This document shows positions 9,191-18,039 of a stretch of 64,000 nt of DNA, piece after piece; positions within the stretch are counted from its first letter, which is position 1, and every line of letters begins with the position of its first letter. A program made the translations under genes and the position numbers. Source of the stretch: Akkermansia muciniphila (GTDB lineage: Bacteria > Verrucomicrobiota > Verrucomicrobiia > Verrucomicrobiales > Akkermansiaceae); assembly GCF_018709685.1 (NCBI RefSeq), contig NZ_JABDHQ010000008.1, positions 62,001-126,000 on the forward strand, given 5' to 3'. The notes below the pieces were generated by a model, which was not told the DNA's origin, made no database searches, and was given only the letters and a program-made list of their open reading frames with translations.

Positions 9191-12082
9191 CTAGAAGCTC
9201 CGGGACACTCCCGCGTTTACCCGGTGGTACACCGAGCTTCCTCTCACCTCCAGGCCGTAGCCCCCGTACACGCTCCAGCGCTCATTGCATTGCAGGGACG
9301 TGTTGTACTCCGCACGCAAGCCGTGACGTTCCGGGCTCACCGCCCTCCCCCTCCAGCTCATGTCGCTGTACGGGCTGTACACCGTTCCGCCAGGCACGTC
9401 CTGCAGGGCGTCCCCCACGTAGGACAGCCGCAGTGACTGCTCCCACGGCCTTCCCTTCCATTCGTCCGTCCTGCCTATTTCCAGACCCACGGGAATGGAC
9501 AGGCGCCTCAGCGTCGCCCCTCCGAAATCGCGGCCGTAACCGCCCTGCTCCCGGAAGGCGTCCTGACTGCCGTGCGTGAATTCCACCCTCACGAACGGAG
9601 TCAGCCTCCACCCTCCGGCATAGTCCGCCGTCCGGGACACTTCCAGCTGCGCCAGCCATGTCTGGTTGTTCCATTTGCCCGTCGAGGACGGCGCTCCGCT
9701 CAGGCGGCTGTCCATCTTGTTGTGCGTCTCCGCCCACGTCAGGCTTCCCTTGAAGGTCCAGCGGGCCTGCTTGCTTTCTTCCAGCAGACGGCCCCAGTAC
9801 AGGGAGCCCATCCGGGTGTCCTGCGTGTTCCGGCCCTGGAAGTCCCGGCTCTTGGAATGCCCGTAGATTTGTCCGAAGGCAATCCCCCAGATGCCGCTGT
9901 TAGCGCCAAATCCGCTGTCCGCCCCAACGGAGTAACCGCCCCCGTTGTAGTCGTAGCCGTCCACGCCTCCCCGGCTGCGCTGCCGGGCGAAGTCGCCCAG
10001 GCCCATGCCCCAGAGGTCGCGGGAGTGCTTGTCGGCCAGACGGAAGGCGTTCAGCCGGGAGAGGACGTTGCCGCCCAGGGCCGCCGCGTTGGAGGCCGAG
10101 CTCCAGAGGGAGTTGAAGGCCAGTTCCCCGGCCAGTTCCGGGTCTACCTGGCTGATGGAGCCTCCGTCCGCCTTCCAGACCAGCTGGAGCTGTTCGGCGT
10201 AGCCGTCCCCGTCGGCGTCCACCCACTGGTGGCTCCAGGTTCCCGTGTAGGAGTAGGGGGAATCCACCCGGTCCGTTCCCGTGGCCTGGGAGACGGCACC
10301 TTCAAAGTCTCCTTCAAGGGTGTGTTCCGCGTCCGTCAGCACGTGGAAGACGCGGTCCTGCCTCCAGGAGCGGTCCGCGTAGAAGAAGGAAGCGTTTTCC
10401 CCCGTGTCCGCCACGCCGATGAGGCCACCGGCTGTGAAGGATTCCAGCGCGGAGAGCGTCAAGCCCGGCCCGAAGCCCCGCCCAGCCTGGAGCTGGTGGC
10501 GCATGTCGAAGGTGAAGCCGCGGGAGAAGTCAGCGGTGTGGGCGTTAATGAAGGCGCTTTCCCCCGGGCGCAGGACGGCGTCAGGGCCGGAGAGGGTAAA
10601 GATGTCGGCGTTGGCGGTACTTCCTCCGGTGATTTCCAGCACGCCTTTCTCTACGGTCAGGCTTGATCTATCATCTACTTTGCTGTGGTCCAAGCTCCTG
10701 CCGAAGACGACGTCATGTTCCAGCACGAGGGTTCCGCCGTAGAGGGTGGTCTGGGCTCTAAACTCATTGTACCGGCTGGCAATAAGGCGGGCCTCTTCCC
10801 CCTGGTAGAGCTCGCCGCTGAAGACGATGGTTCCGTTCGTGTCGTGGGCGGTTCCCTCTCCGTCCGTGTAGCGGTTAAACGTAAAAGTTGTTTGACCGTG
10901 TGAATCCGCGGTGATGACCGGGTCGTTGAAGCGGACTTCGCGCCCCTGCGCCGCAGCAAGCGTCAGCTGGGCATCTCCCCCAACAATGTAAATGGCATTG
11001 GCGATGCCGTTTTCCACGGAGGAACCGGCGCTATTAAAAGTGAAGGTGCCTCCGGTCATGTTGCCGCTGAAGAGCACGTCCTTCGTCAGGGCGTAGAAGT
11101 TGAGCTTACTATCATATCCAGCCCAAATAGCTCCCCCGTCCATAGTCGCGTAATTTTCGACAAATAAGGCTCCATCTCTGAAAGTCAGACTACCATTCGC
11201 AGCGTGGATAATCGCTCCGCCATGGGCGCCGTTCAATCCAGAAGCTTTATTTCTGACGAAAACGGCGTTGCTTCCTATAGTGATTGAACCTGTGTTGTAA
11301 ATGGCTCCACCATAGACAAAGCCACCACCCAAGGAGGAAGAGAAGCTTAAATTATCGGAAAAGGTAGCATTGTCTCCTATGGCAAGATGCCCCCCGTCAG
11401 CGTTGTAAATCACTCCTCCATATATGTCAGTATCTTGAGAGGTCGCAATCATATTGCTGGAGAAGGTAGCGTCGTTCCCTATGGTCAGGCGTTGTCCGGC
11501 ATTATAAATCAATCCAGAAATATCCACGAAGGGCGCTCCTCCAATATGGGTATTCTTGTCAAAAACAACACCATTTCCCAGCGTCAGGGGACCGTCTGAT
11601 GCTATAAATGCTTTTCCGTAACTGCCTCCCGTAAATTGAACACGGCCCGTTATTTCCAGAGAAGAAACTTGGAGTTCCGCTCCCGTGATGGGCTCAGTGA
11701 AATTGCTCCAGATGATGGCATCCATCTCCAGCGCTACATTGCCTTGCAGCTGAGTTCCATCATACAGGCTCTCGCCAGAGGCCAGGTTGACCAGGTCTAT
11801 GGTACGGAACGTATCCGGATCATTGGAACGGAAATTGACGGCAGCCGTCAGACTGCCGGTCAACGAGGAGTCGTCATTGTACAAGACAACGGTATCCCCG
11901 GAAGCCAGCACGCCGGAAGCGGCCAGTTCCTGAAGCGTCCCGTACACGTTTCTGCTTGAGTCGGTTGCCTGGGAGGCATCCACTATGAATTCCGCCGCAG
12001 ATGCGGAAGTGGCCAGCGTTACTGAAAACAAAAGATGTCCCAGCAAAAAGCGGCGCAACGGCAATGGAAGAACAAGTCTCAT
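9191..12082 (-). CDS. Autotransporter-type outer membrane protein with Pmp-like FxxN/GGAI repeats
   Basis: A 963-residue surface protein. The N terminus has a basic, then hydrophobic signal peptide ending at SASAA (about residue 30). Residues about 170-350 hold six FxxN motifs (FDKN174, FSSN207, FSDN241, FVRN275, FVEN307, FSGN338) spaced 31-34 residues apart, with GGAI or GGVI motifs at about 222, 258, 288 and 316. This is the signature of chlamydial polymorphic membrane proteins and predicts a right-handed beta-helix passenger. Residues about 690-963 form an autotransporter beta-barrel with Tyr/Trp-rich alternating strands, ending in the C-terminal Phe expected for BAM recognition. Adhesion to mucus or host is inference. 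A sigma-70 promoter lies just upstream (12112-12140). Confidence 0.93.
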   Translation of the reverse strand: MRLVLPLPLRRFLLGHLLFSVTLATSASAAEFIVDASQATDSSRNVYGTLQELAASGVLASGDTVVLYNDDSSLTGSLTAAVNFRSNDPDTFRTIDLVNLASGESLYDGTQLQGNVALEMDAIIWSNFTEPITGAELQVSSLEITGRVQFTGGSYGKAFIASDGPLTLGNGVVFDKNTHIGGAPFVDISGLIYNAGQRLTIGNDATFSSNMIATSQDTDIYGGVIYNADGGHLAIGDNATFSDNLSFSSSLGGGFVYGGAIYNTGSITIGSNAVFVRNKASGLNGAHGGAIIHAANGSLTFRDGALFVENYATMDGGAIWAGYDSKLNFYALTKDVLFSGNMTGGTFTFNSAGSSVENGIANAIYIVGGDAQLTLAAAQGREVRFNDPVITADSHGQTTFTFNRYTDGEGTAHDTNGTIVFSGELYQGEEARLIASRYNEFRAQTTLYGGTLVLEHDVVFGRSLDHSKVDDRSSLTVEKGVLEITGGSTANADIFTLSGPDAVLRPGESAFINAHTADFSRGFTFDMRHQLQAGRGFGPGLTLSALESFTAGGLIGVADTGENASFFYADRSWRQDRVFHVLTDAEHTLEGDFEGAVSQATGTDRVDSPYSYTGTWSHQWVDADGDGYAEQLQLVWKADGGSISQVDPELAGELAFNSLWSSASNAAALGGNVLSRLNAFRLADKHSRDLWGMGLGDFARQRSRGGVDGYDYNGGGYSVGADSGFGANSGIWGIAFGQIYGHSKSRDFQGRNTQDTRMGSLYWGRLLEESKQARWTFKGSLTWAETHNKMDSRLSGAPSSTGKWNNQTWLAQLEVSRTADYAGGWRLTPFVRVEFTHGSQDAFREQGGYGRDFGGATLRRLSIPVGLEIGRTDEWKGRPWEQSLRLSYVGDALQDVPGGTVYSPYSDMSWRGRAVSPERHGLRAEYNTSLQCNERWSVYGGYGLEVRGSSVYHRVNAGVSRSF

Positions 12083-12111
12083 TTTTAAGTAGTGATTAAT
12101 TTGAAAAGCCG

Positions 12112-12140
12112 CTAATAGTGTTCTAACAATCTTTTGTCAA
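12112..12140 (-). promoter_or_regulatory. Sigma-70-type promoter of the autotransporter gene
   Basis: On the minus strand, a consensus -35 TTGACA (12140-12135) is followed after exactly 17 bases by TATTAG (12117-12112). Transcription would start near 12105, giving a leader of about 23 bases before the ATG at 12082. It is the best sigma-70 match noticed in the window. Confidence 0.7.
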
Positions 12141-12469
12141 CCCTATCGGTTTAATAGGAATTTCATGCCGCCATGAAAAACGCATAGCTTATGAATAACC
12201 TAATATATTAATAATTAAAACGTTACCACCCACCCCCCCACAAGACAGAGATGGGCTACTCTACTTCTGGTCTTTTTTGAGAAGCGCATTTTTTTGAGAT
12301 GAATGGGATATTTTTAAGGCTCTCCCGGTCAAGACTCAGCCTTAACAGCGGATAACAATATACCTGTCAATAATCCTCCCGCGGCCTTTGCATGGAGGAA
12401 AATAAGCGTGCTCCGGCATCTCTATTCCGGCAGCTTTCAAGAAAAGTTTTCCGCAGCTGGAATCCTGCC
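12141..12469. other. A+T-rich intergenic stretch with inverted repeat
   Basis: No gene is supported here. It lies downstream of the RND permease and upstream of the autotransporter promoter. It holds an 8-bp inverted repeat TTAAGGCT (12314-12321) / AGCCTTAA (12338-12345) with 16 bases between the arms, which could be an operator or part of the RND transcript's 3' end. A C-run (12231-12239) is also present. Confidence 0.4.
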
Positions 12470-15400
12470 CTATGCTTCTTCCGGTTGGTCCGTTTTCCTC
12501 TTTCCTGCCGTCAGGCGGAAGAAGAGGGGAACCAGGAAGATCGCCAGCAGGGTGGCCGTAATGATGCCGCCCAGCACCCCCGTGCCTACGGCGCGCTGCG
12601 CGCCCGCCGCCGCCCCGTGGGCGAAGGCCAGCGGAACCACCCCGGCGCCGAACGCCAGGGAGGTCATAAGGATGGGCCTCAGGCGCAGCTTGGCGGCGGT
12701 CACGGTAGCTTCCATCACGCCCATTCCCTCCCGGTAGAATTCCTTGGCCACTTCTACAATGAGGATGGCATTCTTGGCGGAAAGGCCGATGGTCGTGATC
12801 AGGCCCACCTTGAAGTAGATGTCATTGGGCATGTCGCGCAGGAAAACGGCCAGCAGGGCCCCGAGCAGGCCCAGGGGCACCACCAGGATCACGGCCAGCG
12901 GAATGGACCAGCTTTCATAGAGCGCCGCCAGCACCAGGAAGACAATCAGGATGGACAGGGAGAACAGCAGGGTGGCCTGGGAGCCTGCCAGCTGTTCTTC
13001 ATAAGACTGCCCCGTCCATTCAAAGCCTACGCCCTGCGGCAGGGAGGCGGTAATCCGTTCCAGGGCCTTCATGGCGTCTCCGCTGCTTTTGCCGGGCGCA
13101 GCGGAGCCGTTGATCGTGAAGGAGGGATAGTTGTTGTAGCGCGTGAGCTGGGGGGGGCCCGCCGTCCAGTCCAACCGGACGAAGGAGGAGAGGGGCAGCA
13201 GCTTCCCCTGGTCATTGCGCACATGCAGGTCTTCAATGTCATTGCCGTTCAGGCGGCTTTTCCCGTCCGCCTGGACAATGACGCGGCGCACCTGGCTGCC
13301 GTGCATGAAGTCCCCCACGTAGCTGGACCCGAACATGACGGCCAGCGAGTTGCTGATTTCCGTGATGGGCACCCCCATGGAGAAGGCTTTTTCCCGGTCA
13401 ATGGAGACGTGCAGGCGCGGCGTGTCCGCCTGGCCGGAGAAATAAACGCCCGCCAGGTTGGGGTCCGCATTGGCGCGGGCCAGAAGTTCGTCACGGGCTT
13501 CCACCAGACGGTCATAGCCCAGGCCGCCCCTGTCCTGAAGGCGGAAGTCAAACCCGGAGGTGTTGCCCAGTTCCGGCAGAGCGGGCATGTTCAGGGCCAT
13601 GACGAGCATCTGGCGGTCCCCGGCAAAGCGCATGTTGACGCGGTCAATGATTTCCTGGGCGGAGTTGCCCGGCCCGGTGCGTTCATCCCATTTTTTCAGG
13701 CCGATGAACAGGATGCCCATGTTGGTGCCGGAGCCCATGAAGCTGAAGCCGCCCACGGAGTAGGCGTATTCCACGGGTTCATGTTTCATCAGGTAGTCCT
13801 CCACCTCGCGCAGACGGGTGCTCGTCTCCTCCTGGAGCGTTCCGGCAGGAAGGGCCACCATCGTCATGAAGTTGCCCTGGTCTTCTTCCGGCAGGAAGGA
13901 GGTGGGGAGCGTCATGTACAGGTACCCGGCCCCCGCAATGATGAGCACATACAGGAACAGGGAGCGCACGGGGCGCTTGATAATTCCGGTCACGGCGCTG
14001 CCGTACCGGTCCGTGGACCGGTGGATTGTCCTGTTGAACCATCCGAAGAACCCCTTCTTCTCCTGGTGCTCCACGGAGGAAGCTTTCAGCATGGCGGCGC
14101 AAAGCGCCGGAGTCAGGGAAAGGGCCAGGAAGGCGGAGAAGGAGATGGAGACAATGAGCGTTACGGCAAACTGGCGGTAGATGTTGCCCACTGCCCCGCT
14201 GAAGAACGCCATGGGGACGAAGACCGCCACCAGCACGGTGGTGATGCCCACGATGGCGCCGCCGATCTGCTTCATGGCCTTGACCGTAGCGCGCCGGGCA
14301 TCCAGCCCTTCCTCCATCATGATGCGCTCCACGTTTTCCACCACCACAATGGCGTCATCCACCAGAATGCCGATGCTGAGCACCATGCCGAACATGGTAA
14401 GCATGTTGATGGAGAAGCCGGAGAGCCACATCACGGCAAAGGTTCCCAGCAGGGCGACGGGAACGACGAGCGTCGGGATGAGGGTGGCCCGGAAGTTCTG
14501 GAGGAACAGGAACATGACCAGGAATACCAGGATAATGGCTTCCACCAGGGTGGAGATGACCTTCTGGATGGAGATTTCCACGAAATGGGTGGTTTCATAC
14601 GGAATCTGGTAGGAGACCCCGGCAGGAAAATCCCGGGCGAGTTCGTCCATCTTGGCCTTGAGCAGGCCCATGGTTTCCACGGCGTTGGAGCCCGGAGCCA
14701 TCTTGATGGCCATGCCGGTGGCAGTCTGCCCGTTGCAACGGGAGAAGAACGCGTAGCTGTTGGCGCCCAGCTCCACCCGCGCCACGTCCCCCAGCTTGAC
14801 GGAAGAACCGTCTGAAAGAGTCCTCAGGGCAATGGAGGCGAATTCCTCCGGCGTGCGGAAGGCTTCCTCCGCCACCACGGTGGCATTGATGGGGGCGGAG
14901 TCGGAAACCGCCGCTCCGCCAATGTCGCCGATGATGATGCGCTCGCTCTGGGCGGCCACGGCGGTCACAATGTCCGTGGGCGTGAGCCCCAGCGCTTCCA
15001 GCTTCTCCGGATCAGGCCAGATGCGCATGGACGTTTCAGCGCCGAACAGCTCCACGCGCCCGACGCCCTTCACGCGCTTCAGTTCCGGGATGATGCGGGC
15101 GGAGGCCCATTCCCCCAGCTCCGTATCATTCAGGGCCCCCGTGGAGGAAAGGGAGATCATCGCCTGAATGTTGTTGGAGGATTTTTCCACGAACACCCCT
15201 TCCCTCCGGACGGATTCCGGCAGGCGGGATTCCACGATTTTCAGGCGGTTCTGGACTTCCACGGCGGCAATGTCCGGGTCCGTCCCCTGCTCAAAGGTGG
15301 CGATGATTTCCACCATGCCGCTGGAGCTGCTGCTGGCGGACATGTACAGGAGTCCCGGCGCGCCATTGATTTCCCTTTCAATGACGGCGGTGACGGCTTC

Positions 15401-15574
15401 TTCCGTGTCCTGGGCGGAAGCCCCCGGATACGTGGTGCGCAGGGAGATGACCGGCGGAGCGATGTCCGGATACTGGGCAATAGGCAGGCTGGGAATAGCC
15501 AGCAGCCCGATCAGGGAAATCAGCAGGGCTACTACCCACGCGAAAATGGGGCGGCGTATGAAGAAGTCAGGCAT
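12470..15574 (-). CDS. RND multidrug efflux permease (AcrB/MexB, HAE1 family)
   Basis: A 1034-residue inner membrane proton-driven pump of standard length. It begins MPDFFIRRPIFAWVVAL, the usual HAE1 start, followed by PIAQYPDIAPP and the porter domain. The fourth membrane helix carries the proton-relay aspartate pair in ILVDDAIVVVENVER, and two large periplasmic loops and 12 predicted membrane helices follow the family pattern; the second half repeats the first (GLSAKNAILIVEVAKEF). It follows the adaptor gene by 6 bases, so the two are co-transcribed. Drugs, bile acids or other hydrophobic compounds are likely substrates, but the sequence does not specify them. No outer membrane channel gene is in the operon. 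Confidence 0.95.
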   Translation of the reverse strand: MPDFFIRRPIFAWVVALLISLIGLLAIPSLPIAQYPDIAPPVISLRTTYPGASAQDTEEAVTAVIEREINGAPGLLYMSASSSSSGMVEIIATFEQGTDPDIAAVEVQNRLKIVESRLPESVRREGVFVEKSSNNIQAMISLSSTGALNDTELGEWASARIIPELKRVKGVGRVELFGAETSMRIWPDPEKLEALGLTPTDIVTAVAAQSERIIIGDIGGAAVSDSAPINATVVAEEAFRTPEEFASIALRTLSDGSSVKLGDVARVELGANSYAFFSRCNGQTATGMAIKMAPGSNAVETMGLLKAKMDELARDFPAGVSYQIPYETTHFVEISIQKVISTLVEAIILVFLVMFLFLQNFRATLIPTLVVPVALLGTFAVMWLSGFSINMLTMFGMVLSIGILVDDAIVVVENVERIMMEEGLDARRATVKAMKQIGGAIVGITTVLVAVFVPMAFFSGAVGNIYRQFAVTLIVSISFSAFLALSLTPALCAAMLKASSVEHQEKKGFFGWFNRTIHRSTDRYGSAVTGIIKRPVRSLFLYVLIIAGAGYLYMTLPTSFLPEEDQGNFMTMVALPAGTLQEETSTRLREVEDYLMKHEPVEYAYSVGGFSFMGSGTNMGILFIGLKKWDERTGPGNSAQEIIDRVNMRFAGDRQMLVMALNMPALPELGNTSGFDFRLQDRGGLGYDRLVEARDELLARANADPNLAGVYFSGQADTPRLHVSIDREKAFSMGVPITEISNSLAVMFGSSYVGDFMHGSQVRRVIVQADGKSRLNGNDIEDLHVRNDQGKLLPLSSFVRLDWTAGPPQLTRYNNYPSFTINGSAAPGKSSGDAMKALERITASLPQGVGFEWTGQSYEEQLAGSQATLLFSLSILIVFLVLAALYESWSIPLAVILVVPLGLLGALLAVFLRDMPNDIYFKVGLITTIGLSAKNAILIVEVAKEFYREGMGVMEATVTAAKLRLRPILMTSLAFGAGVVPLAFAHGAAAGAQRAVGTGVLGGIITATLLAIFLVPLFFRLTAGKRKTDQPEEA

Positions 15575-15580
15575 GGCGGT

Positions 15581-16738
15581 TTATTGCTGGGAGTTGGATT
15601 GCGGCTGGGGAGCGGCGGCGCGGACCTGCATGCCGGGCCTGAGGGACATGATGTGGCTGACCACCACCTTGTCCCCGTCCTTGAGGCCTTCGGAAACCAG
15701 CCATTCCCGGCCATTCAGCGTATCCGCCTTGACGGGGCGCATTTCCAGCACGCCGTCCGGCCCCATCACAAAGACGGAGGCGCCCTGCGCGGTGCGGATG
15801 ACGGCGTCACGGGGAATGGCGAACACGTTGTCGCGCACCGCCTTGTCAAACACCACGCGCACATAGGCTCCGGGCAGAAGCTCATAGTCCGGATTGGGGA
15901 ACTGGGCGCGCATTTCAATGGTATCCGTATTCGGGTCCACCGCCATGTCGGAAAAAATGATCTTGCCGGAGTGGGGGTATTCCTCCCCGTTGGAGAGCAG
16001 CAGGCGCACCTTGATGTCCTCCAGCGGCACCCCCTTCCACAGGCCGGACACCACGGCCCGGCGCAGGCTGCTGTACTGGGTGGCCGGCTGGGAGAAGCGC
16101 ACGTAAATGGGGTCTATCTGCTCAATGGTGGTCAGGTGCGTGAATTCATTCTGGTTGGCGAACGCCCCTTCCGTCACCAGCGCGCGGCGCACGCGTCCGG
16201 AGATGGGAGCCTCCACCCGGGTGTATTCCAGATTCAGGCGCGCCTGCTCCAGGGATGCGGCGGCGGCGGCGTATTCCGCCCTGGCGCGGTCTTCCTCCGC
16301 CCTGGCCTGCTTGTGCTCGCGCACGCTGACGGCGCCTTTGGCGACGAGGGAGGAGTAGCGCGCGGCCTTGTCCTCCGCATCCGCCAGCACTGCCCTGGCG
16401 CGGGCCACCGTAGCCTTGCATTCATCCAGAACAGCTTGAAGAGGAGCGGGGTCTATCTTGAAGAGAAGATCGCCGGGCCGGACCGTCTGCCCTTCCTGGT
16501 AGCAGCGTTCCTGAATGATTCCGGTCACGCGGGCGCGGACTTCCGCCTGCAGGTAGGCCTCCATGCGGCCGGGAAGATTAACGGTTACGGGAACCTGCGT
16601 GCCGCGGGCCGTCAGCACGGCCACTTCCGGCACCATGCCTGTGGGAGGCCCCGCGGCCTGGTTTTCATCCCCCTGGCGGCAGGAGGACAGAACCGCCAGG
16701 AGAGAGGAGCAGAGAAAGAGGAGACAAGTCGTTTTCAT
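15581..16738 (-). CDS. RND efflux periplasmic adaptor lipoprotein (AcrA/MexA-like)
   Basis: A membrane fusion protein of about 385 residues. ATG 16738 gives a lipoprotein signal peptide with cleavage at LSSC (Cys about 21), so it is probably anchored in the inner membrane. The mature part has the paired lipoyl-like halves (VTVNLPGRMEAYLQAEVRARVTG; later LEYTRVEAPISGRV) flanking an alpha-helical hairpin rich in Ala/Arg/Glu (about 100-165), then the beta-barrel (TTIEQIDPIYVRFSQP) and membrane-proximal domain. It bridges the permease to an outer membrane channel encoded elsewhere. First gene of the operon, read from the MerR-type promoter at 16820-16850. Confidence 0.94.
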   Translation of the reverse strand: MKTTCLLFLCSSLLAVLSSCRQGDENQAAGPPTGMVPEVAVLTARGTQVPVTVNLPGRMEAYLQAEVRARVTGIIQERCYQEGQTVRPGDLLFKIDPAPLQAVLDECKATVARARAVLADAEDKAARYSSLVAKGAVSVREHKQARAEEDRARAEYAAAAASLEQARLNLEYTRVEAPISGRVRRALVTEGAFANQNEFTHLTTIEQIDPIYVRFSQPATQYSSLRRAVVSGLWKGVPLEDIKVRLLLSNGEEYPHSGKIIFSDMAVDPNTDTIEMRAQFPNPDYELLPGAYVRVVFDKAVRDNVFAIPRDAVIRTAQGASVFVMGPDGVLEMRPVKADTLNGREWLVSEGLKDGDKVVVSHIMSLRPGMQVRAAAPQPQSNSQQ

Positions 16739-16819
16739 AAGCAATAATACTGTAATTAAGCCTCAAGAGATCCCGGAACCGCATTTCCGACAAGACCGGA
16801 GATTTTTCAATTGCCATAT

Positions 16820-16850
16820 GATGTAAAGTATCCCATAATGGGAGAGTCAA
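16820..16850 (-). promoter_or_regulatory. MerR/BmrR-type promoter and operator of the RND operon
   Basis: On the minus strand, -35 TTGACT (16850-16845) is separated by 19 bases from -10 TACATC (16825-16820). The overlong spacer contains a perfect palindrome, TCCCAT-T-ATGGGA (16831-16843). A 19-bp spacer with a central dyad is the hallmark of MerR-family activated promoters, where the regulator untwists DNA so that sigma-70 polymerase can bind. The TTGACTCTCCC start and TAC... -10 closely resemble the B. subtilis bmr promoter as I remember it. The transcript leader would be about 75 bases before ATG 16738. The cognate regulator is almost certainly the MerR-family gene at 17031. Confidence 0.82.
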
Positions 16851-16920
16851 GAGGTAATGAAAAGATTAAGAGGGACGGCTTTTTATCATTTGCTGTAAGC
16901 CATTGACAGAACAAATTAAA

Positions 16921-16947
16921 TGAAGACACAGAGATTTCGTCTTCATA
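16921..16947. repeat. Inverted repeat upstream of the MerR-family gene
   Basis: Perfect 8-bp arms ATGAAGAC (16921-16928) and GTCTTCAT (16940-16947) with an 11-base centre, 84 bases before the merR start. It could be an operator or a hairpin in the regulator's leader. A TTGACA hexamer at 16904-16909 lies just upstream but has no good -10 at the right distance. Confidence 0.4.
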
Positions 16948-17030
16948 AAGATTTCTTTTACATGCGGAGGCCGTTCCTGAGGGAATGCTCCTGAAGAAAG
17001 GAATCCGTTTCCCTCCAACCGCGATACAGG

Positions 17031-17843
17031 ATGGACAAGCAGAATTTACTCACCATCGGCAGCCTGTCCAAGCAGACCGGCGTGCACATCAAATCCCTCC
17101 GGTATTATGAGCAGCTGGGCATTCTGCGCCCGGCCCATACGGACCCGGATACCGGGTACCGCTATTACACCCTTTCCCAGATTCCTGTGGTGGACGCCAT
17201 CCGCGCCTGTATCTTTCTGGACATTCCCCTGAAGGAGTTCACCACCTTTCTGACCAAGGACCAGCAGAGGATCCACTACAAGAAACTGATTTCCCACGGC
17301 ACCATGCTGGCGCACCAGAAGATCAGGGACATTCAGGAGAAACTGCACCTGCTGGAAAAATTCCAGAAGCAGATGGACCGGATGGAAGGCTTTCAGTACA
17401 GCGAGGGGCAGACCGTCCACGCGCTGCCGGAAAAATACTGCTGGGCGGTACCGTATGCCGGAAAACAGCACAGTCCGGATTACAATATCCTGATCACCCG
17501 GATGTTCCATGACATCAGCCGCAATGAGCTGCGCCTGGGCGCGGAAGCCGGCCTCCTTTCCTTCCACCGGAGCTCCGGAACGGAACAGTTCCTGTACGTG
17601 GAGGTGGAAGCGACAAAGAAAGACGCCCGGCAGCTGAAGGAAATCATGCGCCTTCCGGCAGCCGCCTTCCTCTGCGCCATCACGCAGGAAAGCGGCATCG
17701 GGAAAGCCCCCCTTGTCTTTCCGGAACTTTTCGCACGGGGGTATGATAAAATCATCATGGAAACGGAGTTGTTTTCCGGAGATTACGATGTGGCGCACCC
17801 CAAATTCGAACTGAGGTGCTCCCTCCCCCCGGAAGAGAAGTGA
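17031..17843 (+). CDS. MerR-family transcriptional activator, BmrR-like with GyrI-type effector domain
   Basis: A 270-residue regulator. Residues about 6-75 are the MerR winged helix-turn-helix: LTIGSLSKQTGVHIKSLRYYEQLGILRP, then DPDTGYRYYT. A coiled-coil dimerisation helix spans about 80-120 (HQKIRDIQEKLHLLEKFQKQMDRM). Residues about 125-265 form a GyrI/BmrR-type drug-binding domain, beginning at HALPEKY and ending in a FELRCSLP strand. It is divergent from the RND pump, and the promoter between them has the 19-bp spacer that MerR activators need. It therefore probably senses a hydrophobic or cationic compound and switches on the pump. Confidence 0.93.
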   Translation: MDKQNLLTIGSLSKQTGVHIKSLRYYEQLGILRPAHTDPDTGYRYYTLSQIPVVDAIRACIFLDIPLKEFTTFLTKDQQRIHYKKLISHGTMLAHQKIRDIQEKLHLLEKFQKQMDRMEGFQYSEGQTVHALPEKYCWAVPYAGKQHSPDYNILITRMFHDISRNELRLGAEAGLLSFHRSSGTEQFLYVEVEATKKDARQLKEIMRLPAAAFLCAITQESGIGKAPLVFPELFARGYDKIIMETELFSGDYDVAHPKFELRCSLPPEEK

Positions 17844-18039
17844 AACGGAAGGATTCTCCCGGAACAGGCAACGGGTTAAGGAGATGTAAAAACGCGGCCT
17901 TGGCATCCGGGGTTCCCGGTCCGCGCTCCTGCCGCCCTGCGGGAGAGCCGGAACGCCCGTTCAGGCTCACTGGCACGGAGTCTCCGGAAGTTTCATGAAA
18001 TGGCATTGCATTTCCCCATTCAGCATATAAAATAATGGG
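17844..18039 (+). promoter_or_regulatory. Intergenic region with candidate promoter of the pyruvate dehydrogenase operon
   Basis: A plausible sigma-70 site is TTGCAT (18006-18011), 16-base spacer, TAAAAT (18028-18033). Transcription would start near 18040, right at the GTG start codon, so the E1alpha message may be leaderless. An imperfect dyad GAAATG (17997-18002) / CATTTC (18009-18014) overlaps the -35. No gene is seen in the rest of this stretch. Confidence 0.4.

Noticed and set aside
12392-14815. Long + strand frame opposite the RND permease
   Set aside because: His/Gln/Gly-rich shadow sequence without a recognisable domain; the permease is full length.
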